Positions 34,077-48,358 of a stretch of 64,000 nucleotides of DNA are shown here, one piece after another. The notes under the pieces were generated by a model. The model searched no databases, was not told the origin of the DNA, and was given only the letters and a program-made list of their open reading frames with translations. How positions within the stretch are numbered: position 1 is the stretch's first letter; the number at the start of each line of letters is the position of its first letter. Made by a program: the position numbers and the translations under genes. Source of the DNA: Perkinsus marinus ATCC 50983 (lineage: Eukaryota > Perkinsozoa > Perkinsida > Perkinsidae); the NCBI RefSeq assembly GCF_000006405.1, contig NW_003206478.1, positions 3,282 to 67,281 on the forward strand. Direction: 5' to 3'.

Positions 34077-35489
34077 GTATGATATAAGTAGAATACTGTG
34101 GCACTCACCTCACGAGGCTCTGGGTCACTATCATACTACTGAGCATCCCTTTGAACTCAGTGGATGATCACCAAGCTGTACTACGAAATAACCATACCGT
34201 GTATGTGATGACAATACCATAACTCCCGATACCACCTTGCTGAACTTCTACTACAATACCAAGGCATAAGTTAGTAAGGCGCAACCGCTGAGACATACTT
34301 GGAGACTCTCGACCAAACTATGTGCCAGTGGGAACACCAATCAGACGATACTTCTATTTTATCCTTCATCATCACCAACCTGAGCTTATCGTGAAACAAT
34401 ACCCGAGCCACCCCGCCAACGACGTAACTCTCCATTTTCCCACATTAACGAACACAAGTAAACCAAAAGCGTCCTAAAACTAAGAGAATTATAATAAACT
34501 ACAACTTGCTTGTGTACTACTGAGCAATGCTACACAGTAGAAGAATGCTATATAGACATGGCGCGCATCCGAAACGTCAAGAAATGCTCAACCTTGCTCT
34601 GCGATTCTCTCTGCCGTTGCTGAACCCCCAATGTTACAATGCTAACACACACGCAAGCCGAATCCTACCTGTGTCCACACCCATTTACGCATCCGGTTGA
34701 ACTCTGGCACCGACATCGGGTCGCTAGGTGGTGAAAAGGACGACTCACAGGGGTGAGTACGCTTCTCGAGATCTGTGTCTGAGGTCGATACACATGCAAT
34801 ACGAGGAAATGATATATAAACGAGTATCATATAGTATTACAAGTGTTGTATTATATAGTCTATAGTGTTTATAAAAGAGCAAGAAAATCGATCGATTTTC
34901 TGTGCGTTTGTCAACTGTGTTTCATTCAAATTACTGCACATACCATTCGGGAGAGCTTAGTTCATATACTCTGCAGAAAAATACGAACAAGCTCTCATTA
35001 CTGCCTTCTGTCGTGCATTGGCCAAAACTGTTGTGCGCTGTGACTATTAACAAGGGAAAAATGTCCGTGCCGAGGATCGAACCCGCGACCGATACAAACA
35101 AGAACTGCGGTACTTCGTCTTGAATGACTAGTTAATATAATATAGACAAAGTGTCTAAGAATATATAAACAATAGTAATGTTTTCAAACGTTGTTACCAT
35201 TCAAAATATGACAGTGTATAATATAATCAATACTTCGATACTATAGTACTAATAGTAATACTATAGTACAGTCGAGAGGCGCCTACCAGCAAAATGATGA
35301 TACTTTACCTTGGATCATCCGAGCAGATGAATGAAAGAAAATTAACAAACATACACGAAAATAGTTCAATCAGCTGTGGTGAAACGCCAGAAACAACCAT
35401 AATTTCATACAGGGCATACGCCCACACAACCTTATATATGCAGGGCATATAACCTCCGCGATAGAACAACGAGGAAAAACCAGGAGTAG
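34077..35489. other. No secure gene; tRNA-like fragment at about 35065-35115
   Basis: A minus-strand frame at 34642-34830 could be an exon but has no motif. At about 35070 the minus strand carries CGGGTTCGATCCTCGGCAC, a T-arm-like B box with no intact cloverleaf. A 20-bp even palindrome (AGAAAATCGA and its complement) lies near 34880-34900. AT-rich around 35130-35275, with repeated ACTATAGTA words. Confidence 0.5.
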
Positions 35490-36025
35490 GTCTGGGAATA
35501 ATATGTTCGCTTCCCTCAGCTGAGCTCAGGCGTTTCCTCACTAATTATACGAGTTTACATATGAATTCGGATAGGAGTACATAGAAACCCTTGAGAATTT
35601 CCCAAAATTTTCTCAGAAATTCCATATTGTCAACAACACATGCAATTAACCGTGTGCACATTCCCCAGATCCCAAGTTAGTACCATTGAACGACACATGA
35701 TGATTGCCGTGCTCATTGATCTTCTGTCCATTCCTATCAAAACGTAGTGGCACGAGCATACTATGTACTCGATCTCGCGTGAATCTCGCACCTTCAGAAC
35801 TTGTCTCATCTCGAGAACCTCCACAACAGCAATAACCAACGCCCCTCCCACCGCCTCCTTACCATACGTTTCCCCAGGAGGATCCCCACCGGTCCGCTTA
35901 AGAATGCTGTACACTGGCGTTCTGCACTCCTGCGCTACATTTGTTCGATCGTCAACACGCCCATTGTTCATCCGATGTTTCGGCGGATGTACTGCAAAGA
36001 AGCCTGTGTGGGGACATGTCGCATT
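35305..36025 (-). CDS. Unrecognised multi-exon gene (partial model)
   Basis: Minus-strand coding exons without a family I recognise. One begins near 36020 after an acceptor and reads PHTGFFAVHPPKH, then VDDRTNVAQECRTPVYSIL; a short intron (about 35859-35806) joins it to a segment reading FTRDRVHSMLVPLRF and GNHHVSFNGTNLG, which runs to about 35660. Copy C of the MITE-like family follows directly and would fit as the next intron, ending at CCCAG near 35490. A further frame to 35305 contains a hydrophobic run (VVWAYALYEIMVV). Start, end and product are unknown. Confidence 0.45.
35490..35639 (+). repeat. Intron-resident MITE-like family, copy C
   Basis: About 150 bp, reading on plus CCCTCAGCTGAGCTCAGG, GTTTCCTCACTAATTAT and ending CCATATTGTCAACAACAC. 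It directly abuts predicted exon sequence of the unrecognised minus-strand gene on one side and an AG acceptor on the other, so it may make up nearly the whole intron. Confidence 0.85.
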
Positions 36026-37018
36026 AGAAGGCGCCCTGAAATAAGATACCCTTTTTTCAACCTACGTCTGAGTTCGAGTATCGGCTTAGTATTCGAAACC
36101 CAAGCACCGAACATAAATGCTCCCCCCCCCCCTCACTACCGTTTCGGGTTGGTTTCCCGAGTGCTACTACCGAGCCCACGATGGGTCCCTGTGTGCCGGT
36201 GAGCAGACGCTACTCCTTGCACTGCGGGAAGCTCCTGACACTCAATGATAGTAACATCCCTTTATCGCGCTTTCTACCTGCACTGCTTCCTCGTCTAGTG
36301 AGCGCGATATGCCCTTTACTGCCTCAGTAGCCGCGCCTATTAAATGAATACACAAGTAAGAGATTTGCAATTTCACATACTACCCCTCCGGATATTCTCC
36401 TTTTGAAAGAGTAGAGTAATGCCTTTCAAACACGTGTCGCAACACTCCCCAAACCCAGAGGTACTACCGGACGCCCTCGTATTCCTCGACGGAGGAGTCA
36501 TCACATTATTCAACATTAAAAATACAAACCTCGAAAAGTAGAAATATCATCTAAAACGATCGATCGACGACGCTCATAGCTCCACGTGAAAACACCAAAC
36601 TCATTTATCGTTGTACTACAGCATTTCCGGGCCGACAAATTTAATTTTTTACCCATTTAGTTAAGTTAACATTCTACCCACGGCTTCGGTAAAATTCCAA
36701 GAGAATTAATATTATACCCGGTTTATTTGAAAGTTCGGGAGGTTAGTTCAAGCAGGGCGCTCCCAATGATGAAGTAGCGTCACATACATAACCTCTTCCT
36801 GATGACGAGGCCAACTTCACATAGAAGCTGTAGTACTATACAGCTATCTCTTCCATTATAATACATGGTAAATAGCCACTTTTGCCACCTTCAGCCGTCC
36901 AACACCTACAGAAGTGTGCACATCTATCGTACCACTCCAACACCAACAATCACACAGAAAGTGCCAGAAACGAATGACCATCATGTCAAAAACGATATAA
37001 TCAATATGCTAATCACAA
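36026..37018. other. No gene recognised
   Basis: Contains a C homopolymer of about 12 at 36122-36132. No exon with a recognisable motif on either strand; may include the 5' part of the unrecognised gene. Confidence 0.5.
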
Positions 37019-39604
37019 TCACGAATTGCACGCCGTGATCAAACCACTAGCAACCGTCTTCCCTCCCTCTCGTAGAGCAAAGCGCAATCCTGACATGTAT
37101 CATCAACCCATGGCATGCACCGCATATTACCAACTTCGACCGCCTGAGGTCTGTCAAGTTTCAGCGTCGCTTTAATACTATCACCTATGCAGTTAAATAC
37201 TCCACTATAAAGCGCCGACATAAACTACCAGGCATTGCCATATCCACATCATCAGGGAGTATGATCCTGCACGAGCAGTCTCCCGTTCTAATATAAGCCT
37301 GGGGGCGGTACTCGCTATGGAAAGGGTTCTTTCTGCCACCTGAGACGACATGAACCCCACCAAGCCTTGTGTGCTCGTCTACCCTCATCCTCCTTCAACA
37401 CATACAAGTCGCTCTCAAACTCCGTGTAGGTCTTCGCGGCACCCGGCTTAGTGAGCACCATACCCCTCCGTATCTGGAGGCGTGATAACAGCAACTCGAA
37501 AAAGGCGCATTAGCATTACTTGATTTTTCTTGACGCCCTTCAACATCACCCCACACTGATCACCAGCCATGCCCTGGTCAAGCGTCTTGTGGAACATCTC
37601 AACACCCATACACTGCGATTTGAACTTCTCCTTACCCTGAGTAAATTGAGAATAAGCTCTCACTACCAGAAAGAAAACTAACAACCTCATAGCAGCACTT
37701 CGATATCACCACAACACCGTCACACACACGAAATTGAATTAGGAACAATGTCCACAAAATCATCTAGGGATTGTATAGAGCAACTGACCTGGCCAACGAT
37801 CTCCAGGGCATCACCAACCTTTACCAAGCCTTGCTCGATGCGCCCAGTCACAACGTAACCTATGATAAAACCACCCACCAACTTCACATCAGTCACGAAT
37901 TCCTCACCTTTTCCCTGAATATTAACTACCGTCTCAATCGGCAGCAAAAACGGCTTGTCTTGAAGTCGAGCTGAGACGCTCAATATCAGCCCACACCGTC
38001 GAATAACCCAACCCTACGAGGCTCGGGTATATACTCATCAACTGCATCCATCAACTTCAATATCGCCTCTTTGCCATACTCCCCCTCCTCCCCACGAAGA
38101 GCTTTCAATGCTGATCCCTTCACAAAAGGCGTCTCTTCTCCTGGCAAGGCTATGATATATGAGTATCATACTATAGCCCTCTACAGTGCTCCAAATTTAT
38201 TCGGAATATAGTCTTGAAATTCGTCAACCACTGAGTGTTGAAACATGATTTATTAACACACTATTCGTCACAACGATATGAGTACACCCTCCAAAAACTG
38301 CGACCGTTTCAGGCCGCGAGAGAGATATGACTATGGTCACAAAATATATGGTTCGACGAAATTATATGGCAGCAGACACAATTTCGGCTCAGTCAGGCGG
38401 TTGTATTCCATATTCATTCAATTGTTCCGAAAAATGTGGTAAAGGACTTACCGGGATATTTATAAAACTCCAACAACTCCCTGACCTCGAGCTCGACTAG
38501 CTCCACTAACTCGGGGTCGTCAACTTGGTCCATCTTGTTGAGGAAAACCACCAACCTAACAATCCACATATATCAGCAAAAACAAATAAATGGAGTTTCA
38601 TTCGTGATGTGAACGATACTAGTTTTTCACATTGTACTCCGCGAAAAATGCATGTAAGCAGCGAATATTACGTGAAACGCGTGATGTACTATACATGAAA
38701 ATAGATCGATTATTCGACCGGTGCAATTCACTTCATATCGCCAATACCGCGCTTTTTTCACATGGAGTGTTACGTCACTTCACCTTTTACGTGAAGTGGT
38801 CTGTCAGCGGCTGAGTTGAGGAATTCCCTCATGGAAGTCTACACGAGAGTCCTCCTACCTTGGCACACCGATCTGCTTGGCGAGAAGGATGTGCTCTCTC
38901 GTTTGAGGCATCGGACCATCAAACGCCGACACAACGAGAATGGCTACAGGAAGAGTATAACAATAGTGACTTGCCATATATCCTACTACCCCCGTCAACC
39001 TGAGCAGCACCAGTAATCATATTTTTAACATAGTCGGCGTGGCCAGGACAGTCTACATGACCGTAATGTCGCTTCTCGGTAGAGTACTCAACATGAGTTT
39101 GATTGATGGTGATACCTAATGGCATTGTGAAGTGACGGAAGTGTGGTACTCCACATAACCGTCACTGTGTCAGACTACGACTCTGTCTTGAGAAGAAATG
39201 GAATCGGTCAATGAACTGATTCCGAAACTCTGCGCTGCTTCTCACATACATAGTCCAGAATAGATTCAATGAACATATGATATGGTTATCCGAGCACTCC
39301 GACCCACCTCTTCGCTTCTCCTCAGGGGCCCGATCAATCGCCTCATACGTTTGGAAGCTCGCCAGGCCCTTATCGCTGAGTATTTTAGTGATGGCAGCTG
39401 TAAGAGTAGTCTTGCCGTGATCGACGTGACCTGATACTTGCATAATAGTTAATAAAACACAATACGATGCTCACCGATAGTTCCTAAATTTAGGTGTGGT
39501 TTGGTCCTCACGAACTTCCCCGTAGCAAAGCCGCGACAAGCCACAATCACCGCGGGACTCCGCAGGATGAACGATAATCGACTCAGTGGGAGGGAGGTTA
39601 ACAT
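37019..39604 (-). CDS. TUFM: Mitochondrial translation elongation factor Tu
   Basis: GTPase that delivers aminoacyl-tRNA to the ribosome. Minus-strand exons: 39604-39475, 39430-39308, 39115-38990, 38943-38869, 38555-38452, then several more to the stop at 37019-37021. The start gives a basic presequence ([16 protein letters not shown] to RGFATGKF) before [10 protein letters not shown], consistent with import into mitochondria. GTPase motifs are [23 protein letters not shown] and NKMD. Later exons give [36 protein letters not shown] and EYRPQAY, and end [16 protein letters not shown]. This is bacterial-type, not cytosolic EF-1A. At least ten introns, mostly about 50-60 bp; those at 38556-38868 and about 38150-38451 are longer. 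The first of these holds a possible second intron repeat family. Confidence 0.95.
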
Positions 39605-40740
39605 TGGGGAGCGACAGCGATAAGATATTGTCAAACAACCCCGTCACTTTGTCGGTATCGATTAGAATGGCGGGCGCTAACTACAACGCGCTGATCTTTT
39701 GGTGATGGCCAGATGGGAAAATAAGAGGCCATAACGATAATCAGCGTAGGTGCACTGAGTTAATCTTCCCGTGACGGAATCACATGGCCAGGTTACACTC
39801 ATGGTTGAATATCCTTCCCTGTATCTGGTGCACTCGACACGCAGTTCGTCTCACTCTATGGAGACCAACACAAGGTGTGGCATCTGAGCTCTGCATGATG
39901 ATAGAAAACTGGAGTGTACAGTAGCATGACTACCACTGAGCAATCTACTCTTTCCAATGATAAATAGTGTAAGTCTAACTTTGTTCATAGTTTTAAATTC
40001 GCCGATTGGATTCAAGGGGATTATCTTCCGCATAATATCCTTAGGCTGTCATCTTACTACCTTTACTACGATACGATGCAAGCATGTGCCCCATCGATTG
40101 AGTGTTGGGAAGTATACATATCGTCGAGGCAAGCTGCTGTGACTCGATCTGCAAATCACCCCTACTAGTGTCTCAAGATACACGAGACTATTGACATAAT
40201 TTTCACACCCTTATCAGCGCGGAATTTACAGCTACAGAGGAGCTGCTGCTTGAGCAGCATGAGCAGTGACATCTGATTATCACTTTCACTGACCAGAGAC
40301 TGTAACTAAATGTGTAATTAATTCAAACAGCTGTTGTCGAGGCACGAATTGTCTATTATAGCAATATCACTAAAGAGTGCTATTGTGGTAGATCAAGACT
40401 CTCCATCATCCATCTCAACATCAAGATAGAGACGTATCATTAATACAAGTGGGAGTTGATAGGCTGAAAACAGTATTATCACATACACTACATTGACCAC
40501 CTTATCATCACTTGTATCATCATATTAGCATAGGGGCTAGACTTGTAGGATATTGTGCAATAGGGACGATTTTGGAGGATCATGAGTAGAGGAGGGTAAG
40601 GTCCTTAACATTAAGTAAGCCACTCGTCACAACCATCGGGCATTGCACGGTATGACCGCCTATACAGGCTGTTGCCAGAGACCATCGAGGTGACTTGCTT
40701 AATAATCATTCATCGTCATGTGTGCCTCCAGCACATCTTG
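39605..40740. other. Intergenic, no gene recognised
   Basis: Open frames here are short and lack motifs. Confidence 0.5.
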
Positions 40741-43500
40741 AAGGGATATACTTCTCAGTATTGAGGACGGCGCTGATATGATTGATATCTCGTCAGTTAT
40801 GAGGGCCTTGGAAGCGATCATTGCGAGACGTCAGGCAATTGAAGCGGCTTATTGGCAGCACCATCGAATGATATAAACATGCTTTTGTTGTTGCATGCAC
40901 TATGTTTCCTACGTTACTCACAGTAGGGTAGTTCTCTGCAATGCTTGTGTCAGTGAATAACAGATGGTGTGCGCGTAACGTATTCGTGATTCTTGATACG
41001 AAACTCCGTAGGTCATCACGTCTTGTCAGCGGCCATGTTCAAATGCTTCACTCAGAGCTCTCGGAAACCACTTCTCACAACACAAGCCCGCAATAGTGCA
41101 TTGACATTAGCTGATTCGGTATGGCCAGTTAACTTGACGGTGATTGAGTATAACGTTACAGGGGAACGCTCCTGGAGAGGATTCCAAGGGGGCAGAGACT
41201 ACTGATGATGACAGGGAGGCTCTGGTCAATATAGGGGTGTTGGAAGTGAAGTAAAAGGCTACCTGGGGAGCAGAGGACTGCTCCCCACGTGGTCAACTAC
41301 ATATGTTGACGGCAACATGAAAATTCCGAGGGAATTTCGGAATTTCTTGGTTTCTGTACACTTCAGCCCGAATTTTATAGTCAGTAAGGAAACGCCAAGG
41401 CTCAGCTGAGAAAAGCGAACTTATATTCAAACACTGATGTCCATCTGCTTCCCAACTGGATCAGTCAATGATGCCACCGTCTTCAGATCGAAGTCGTGGC
41501 CACAGGATCCTAGAATGCTACTGCACGACCGTAGTGACTGCGTTTTCACCAGAGTGAGTTTCCACAGTTGTATATCGGCAAGTATCTCCTCCCAGCATTT
41601 CCGTATCCGACCCAGTCCAGGACGTACTTTCTACGTTACACGCTTGAATTGCGAGGTAAACATCATGTGCGATGTGGCCAAGGTAAGCGCAACCGTGTAA
41701 TAGCCTCTTTACTGTGGGAATCAAAGCAGTGTATCTCCGATAGTGTTGTGAGCATGAACATATGTAGAGAATAGCATGATTCGTCCATGTCAACGGTTAT
41801 CTTCATAACTGTTCGTGTGTAATTGTTGTTTCACCACACATATATGGGTATTCACCGGCAACTGTAAGAGACATTCTTCGTCCCGGAAGTATTTGATTCT
41901 TTTTGTTGCATACTGACATTTCTGTATTAATACTATATTTAGCTCATCCCTCTTGTGGCGACCACCTGTGTTGGCTTACTCACGAAGCCTTCAGATGCTA
42001 TTGCCTTTTTTAGGAGTATCTGTTTGAGTTCTGGAAAGCCTTGGGTTCTCTGATGCATCCAGAAACCGTCTATATTGACCGGGTCCTACTGGCGAGGCAC
42101 TTAGTGCTAGTATAACCATGTAATTCTGAAAAAAAATTAGACTGCATTGGCAGGTTCGCGATGCCCTCACCTACGGTGGCCGTGTTGAGCCTACGGATCA
42201 GCCTAGTAAGTACCATGAGGTTATCTCATTGATGGTATCCTCCTCGTAACCGAATAAGGTTGAACTGGCGTGCGTATTTTTGCAGCGTTTGATTTGCTCA
42301 CCGCAGATAGTCCGCATGCAAATGTGTTAGCCTCCAGTCGGAGGACAAGCTTGAGGACAAAACATATCACACTATTTCCATGGAGAAATGATCACTGACT
42401 TTAGGAACATCTGCACAGATACATTAAATGATGTCATGAGCTCACCAGAAGGATTACCAGCCGAGGTCGGCAGCAACAGCGGTGCACTTTGTGGTAAACC
42501 TGCTCCCATCATTCTCAGCTACATGGTTCCAGTAGCGGACGTCAGGCATCGGTAGGTCACCAACCTCGAAGCGCTCTAGGATGCTGAAAGCCTAACTTTT
42601 CAGCTGCCTGATTCCCAGTCAGGGGCTCAGAGAGCATCCAACCATTCCTCGCCTTCCTCCGACAGTGAGAACCTCTATGCCCGACTAGAATATTCTCTCA
42701 TGATCCCCCAAGAAGGGTTTATACAGCATAATATTACCATACCATTAGGTCGACATCACGGAAGGCGGCATCCCACACTACACCGACCCGAGGTCCTCAT
42801 GGAGATATCTATCGAAAGGGGAAGGTAGGGACAGTAGGGATAGTATCGGCTCGGTAGTACCATAGGGGCGACTATGCCATGTGGGGCAACGATGCCATGT
42901 GGGGCAACGATGCCATGTGGGGCGACTATGCCACGTGGGGCAACGATGCTATGTGGGGCAGTTATGCCACGTGGGGTAGCTATGCCACGTGGGGTAGCTA
43001 TGCCATGTGGGGCAGTTATGCCACGTGGGGTAGCTATGCCACATGGGGCGACCACGCCATATGGGGTGACTATGCCCCGTGGGGTAGCTATGCCACGAGA
43101 GCCCTCCCCGAGTCGGGGGATACTTCGCTCATGCATGCTGGCAGCACTCGCGAAATTTCGGCATTCAACCAGGATGTTTAATCTCATACACTCCTGATAG
43201 CCAAGTCCACTTGTCATAGATCATGTAGTATGGTTACTGAGCTTCCGTAGGTACATGCTTCGCTCTGGGCACAACGATAGATCTGCCACGTCATCGAGTG
43301 AAGTACTATGGCAGAAAGTGGCTGGTGAGGGAACCAACTGGGATCTCCGATCCTTGATTGCGGTGCCTTCAGTTGACAACGGAATCAAACCACCTCGCAA
43401 AGGGTTAATGTCCGTTACTATCGCCCGCGCCAAGTCGTCCTTGAATCGGTACGAATACACGAAAAGACATAATGTACTGTACAATCACAAGATGATTCAT
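40741..43500 (+). CDS. Unrecognised multi-exon plus-strand gene(s)
   Basis: Several plus-strand segments bounded by GT and AG look like exons: about 40756-40870 (ISSVMRALEAIIARRQAIE), about 41013-41118 (HHVLSAAMFKCFTQSS), about 42015-42080 joined to one at about 42156 (EYLFEFWKALGSLMHPE, then VRDALTYGGRVEPTD), and a frame at 43255-43500 (NWDLRSLIAVPSVDNGIKPP). I cannot name the product or show that all belong to one gene. An 18-bp minisatellite lies at 42864-43096 and copy D of the MITE-like family at 41304-41437. Treat the model as a guide to coding potential only. Confidence 0.35.
41304..41437 (-). repeat. MITE-like family, copy D
   Basis: About 134 bp. Plus-strand text opens GTTGACGGCAACATGAAAATT and closes TATATTCAAACACTG, with the family core AGTAAGGAAACGCC and CTCAGCTGAGAAAAGC. 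It lies between predicted exons of the unrecognised plus-strand gene, with the same polarity as copy B on the chromosome. Confidence 0.8.
42864..43096. repeat. 18-bp minisatellite, about 13 copies
   Basis: Tandem units such as GATGCCATGTGGGGCAAC, with a near-invariant TGTGGGG core and variable ends. The period is 18, a multiple of three, and several frames on both strands stay open across it, encoding six-residue repeats. On minus the frame reads PHGIVA-type units. Interruption-free openness in many frames is a by-product of the period and says little about which, if any, is translated. Confidence 0.93.
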
Positions 43501-45893
43501 TTTTAGCCGTTTGAAGACCATGCGTCGCAAGCTGCCAGGAGGGTCCAGTTCTCACATGCCGACATATCTTGAGAAGGGTGACGTGCTCAGGTCATATATG
43601 GGTCACACTATCTGAGTAAAGTTACCACCCATAATAGATTCGGATCCCTTTGCCTCACCATAGCTGATTTGGTTATCGAGTCCAATAGTCAGCAGGCTGC
43701 ACGCCACTCCGATAGAATGGAGGACCTCACACTGGGGATAGAGAAAGGTGATCGTATCTAAGGATTTCATACCCAAATGGAGGGTCTCTTCACGAGGCCC
43801 GCGGACGTTCGGGGAACGGATGACTCCCTCAGATGTTTGTTCTCCACCACTACTTGAGAGCTCAGGGTCAGATAGCCACGGCCTCCGAGTGAGATTACTC
43901 TCTATTGGGCGTCGTTCGCGCATTGGTGTAGATGTGCCGTATTTGTTTTGACCAAGAATCTGCCCAAGATCCGCTATTACGGCCATGCGGATGTAAAGGC
44001 AGTGTGGCGTTCGTTCACAAAGGTTGTCTACGGTGAGCAGAGCATGAGCATATGTTTAGAAATCGTCTTCCAGACGATGGGTCGAGGGCCAAATGAGAGC
44101 CCGCCAACTCCATCATGGCGGGGGAGAGTACATCTTGATACCTGTGATGTGTGAAATATGCCGGCAGCAATATCATGATTATACCTACTCATCCGAGCTC
44201 CTTCCTCGGTATGCGAGAGCCTCTTACGGGACAAGCGTTAGATATCTCTTACTGGAGGTTTCTCATGCGAAAAAGTGCTTCATAGGCTGCTAGCTCAAAT
44301 TATTACGGCTACTGTCTCGGTACTTCTTCATTACAGCGAGACGCAGGACTATTACCAATGGCCACACGGTATCGGCGTTCCTCTACTTATATCAGACCTG
44401 TATGTTCCCATATAGTACTCGAGGAAGAGCCGTCTCATCATCGGCAGGTGATCGGTCGGAAAGTGATCCATAGTGATTCTGCATCTGCACATGATTGTGA
44501 GATCGTCAGATCCATATTGTGCCTTTTCCTAAACCCAACTATGTGGCAACTGTGGGCCGGTCTAAGGATTGCGACATTCTTCTTACTGACATTGGAGTCA
44601 GTCGTTGTCATGCCGCCATGAAGTCTGTTGCTTGTTCCTGATCGCGCCCAATGGCATTTCCAGACTCTCGCAAAACCGGATACTGCTAGTGGACCGGGGA
44701 AGCAAATTCGGAACACTAAAAAAGATCAAGGAGGACGCGGTGATCATTTCCATCGTCGATTCCAGATATCACATTTCTATCGGCGAGTTCATGTTCAGAT
44801 CGAACTGAGCCCAAACCGCATCCTAGTGCTCCAACACAGCTCCAGCTTGCTTAAGTTCACGGTTTCCAAAGTACTCAGATACAGGCTCTTTCCAACGCGA
44901 TATTTACCTCCCGTAAGTGCAGTCATTCGGAGACCACGCGACACTAATCACATTGCCAGGTGCTGCCGGCTAGAGAGACTGAGCGACCCCGCTTCGTGCC
45001 GGACTCCTCAGATGATGCGGGCACCCAAAATGAACTGGCTAGACTTTTCCCCGAAACAGGTGTTCGGTGAGTGTCATAGCTTCGGGAGACGTCGGATTCC
45101 ACAATCAATAGGATGTATCGCTCGAGCCTGCCGTCGCATTCTGCGATGGAACATGCCTGGCAGCCGCGGTCCCGAGGCATCGGAAATTACGGCCTCTCAT
45201 TAGTCCCAATTGTGAGTGAGCTCTCATTATTGGGGTTAAGTATTTTCGCATTCCCATGTGATAAATTATATATATTAGTGAATAATAAAAAATGACTAGA
45301 AGCGGATCTTCTCACACATCCATTCTAGTTGCCTGCCACAAGACAGCAATCGGAAGCAGCCATGCCCAATGCGACTCCGACAGTGGCTGATGCTGGTGCT
45401 ATGGCTGGCGTTAGATGAAATCATTTTCTGTTCGGTTTTCTCAGGTTCTCGGACCGCCATAGAACGCGCCTCGTGGCTCCAGCTATCAGGAGGCTGGCTT
45501 TCTCCAAGTTGCACTCAACTTCGTGAGGGTCTGTAGGTCATCTTCAGATTCTACCTGTGTTGGATGGATCTAGAGCTTCCCGTCGAGATCGCAGCTCGGC
45601 ACACTGATGAATCGGCTCTTCCCTCAACCAACTGGCCTCTTATTGCCATTTCAGGTCTGACGACGCGATCGTGGCGAAACACGCTGTGATTTCAGGTAGT
45701 TGGATTAGACTCAGAAGTGTCCCATGAAGCTCGAGAGAGAACTACCGCAGCTGCCACCCGTTATAGCGTAGGTTATGGTCCGAGGGCGCTCGGAAACGTT
45801 CGACAGGCGAGGCGACTTGAAGAGAGCGCATCACCGATATCGGATGGGATAAGTTCTTTACAAGACGAGATTAACTCAGAGAGTTCGAATTGA
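43501..45893 (+). CDS. FHA-domain protein
   Basis: FHA domains bind phosphothreonine peptides, often in DNA-damage or nuclear signalling. An exon near 44520-44620 reads VATVGRSKDCDILLTDIGVSRCHA, holding the GR and SRxHA core; the next (about 44650-44800) reads ILLVDRGSKFGT, the family's S-K-F/Y-G-T block, and then an IGEFMF strand. A region about 44935-45060 (PRFVPDSSDDAGTQNEL) is acidic, and the last exon (about 45772-45893) ends with SLQDEINSESSN and a stop at 45891. A preceding exon near 43950-44030 (NLPKIRYYGHADVKAVWRSF) may belong to the same gene. The gene start and the region between FHA exons and C-terminus are uncertain. It resembles nibrin only in having a FHA domain followed by a disordered region; that identity is not claimed. 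Confidence 0.65.
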
Positions 45894-46397
45894 ATACATG
45901 TGACCTCATGCTTATTCCGTTGTGTGATTTTTGACTTTGGTTCGAATGAGGGAATCTTTCCCGTGGTAGACAGTAATGCTAAGCACGACTAGGGAATCCA
46001 AGTTGCAGCAACGTTAATGAACTTTCATCTCATATATCAAGAATTGAGCCTTAAAGCTGCTAGAGACACTCTGAATGAAAACAGACAGTAGTTTTTCGAT
46101 GGTTCTTGTCATTTAATGAGGAGGATCATCGAATTAGTCTCCCATACCCAGCCAGGCTCACAAGAATGTGAAGAAAGGAATAAATCACTCGCCGTCCAGA
46201 AAAGATAAAATATCCTCTGTGAACACATCGATACCGGAATCGCCGAATGTGTTGCTAGGCTTTTGAGTTTAAGTTTATAACGATTCCAAACACAACAGCT
46301 CACCATCGTAATTGAATGCCTCTAATGAGGCTCACGATATTGTAACGATAAATGCGTGAATAATCAACTGTTACTATACAATAACTATTCTAAACAT
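45894..46397. other. Intergenic between convergent genes
   Basis: Lies between the 3' ends of the FHA gene (plus) and phosphate acetyltransferase (minus). No exon or RNA recognised. Confidence 0.6.
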
Positions 46398-47758
<1,361 letters not shown>

Positions 47759-48358
47759 CCGGATGAAGGTACAACTTAACCAAACTGGAATTCAACTATC
47801 ATCTACCGAACAGACCTCATCAAGACCACTACGAAAAGACGACGCTATGAGCAGCAATAAGAGATAGAAGTATCTTCGTAGTGGCTAATTCTGGTAACGC
47901 TAAAATCGCATTCTGTCCCCTTCGACACAATACCACCACACAGCGTATTCAGTAGATACTAGATTAGTTTTCACATGTCAAACTTGAGCCTGGGAGCGCT
48001 GTTGTAACTCTATAGGACACTACGATAGCCTTAGCAACTTTCAACCACACCGAGTTCAATGCATGGTGTCTTATCCTCACATGCATCACTGTACCTCCCC
48101 CCTTTGAAAGTCCGGGCGTTCAAAGTCTTGTCGCTGGTAAGTTAACTGCTAGTAACCCGTACGACCACGACAAAGGTTAGTTTCGGTCCTCTATATAGCG
48201 TATGAAAGGTATCCTCTCGCGAACTTGTTAGACTCGTATTTCCTCAACTATCGTTACGTGAGATCGCAGGTTCGATCCTCGCCAACTCTATTTTAACTCA
48301 ACACTGTACACCATCCGCCGAGAAAGACATCAGCTGTAAAAACGAGACTCCACTTCTC
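47759..48358. other. Intergenic; tRNA-like B box at about 48250-48290
   Basis: No protein gene recognised. The plus strand has CGCAGGTTCGATCCTCGCC at about 48258-48282, a good T-arm, followed by a T-rich stretch, but no convincing anticodon arm or acceptor pairing upstream. Confidence 0.5.

Noticed and set aside
34880-34900. Member of the one-base-centre palindrome set
   Set aside because: It is an even palindrome with no centre base, which can arise from AT-rich simple words.
42864-43096. CRISPR array
   Set aside because: Units are contiguous 18-bp tandem repeats with no unique spacers, and the genome is eukaryotic.
42756-43217. Separate genes for the open frames on both strands across the minisatellite
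   Set aside because: A period divisible by three without stops keeps many frames open by itself; no flanking motif supports any of them.
43501-45893. Nibrin (NBS1) for the FHA gene
   Set aside because: Only the FHA domain is visible; I could not see a BRCT pair or an MRE11/ATM-binding tail.
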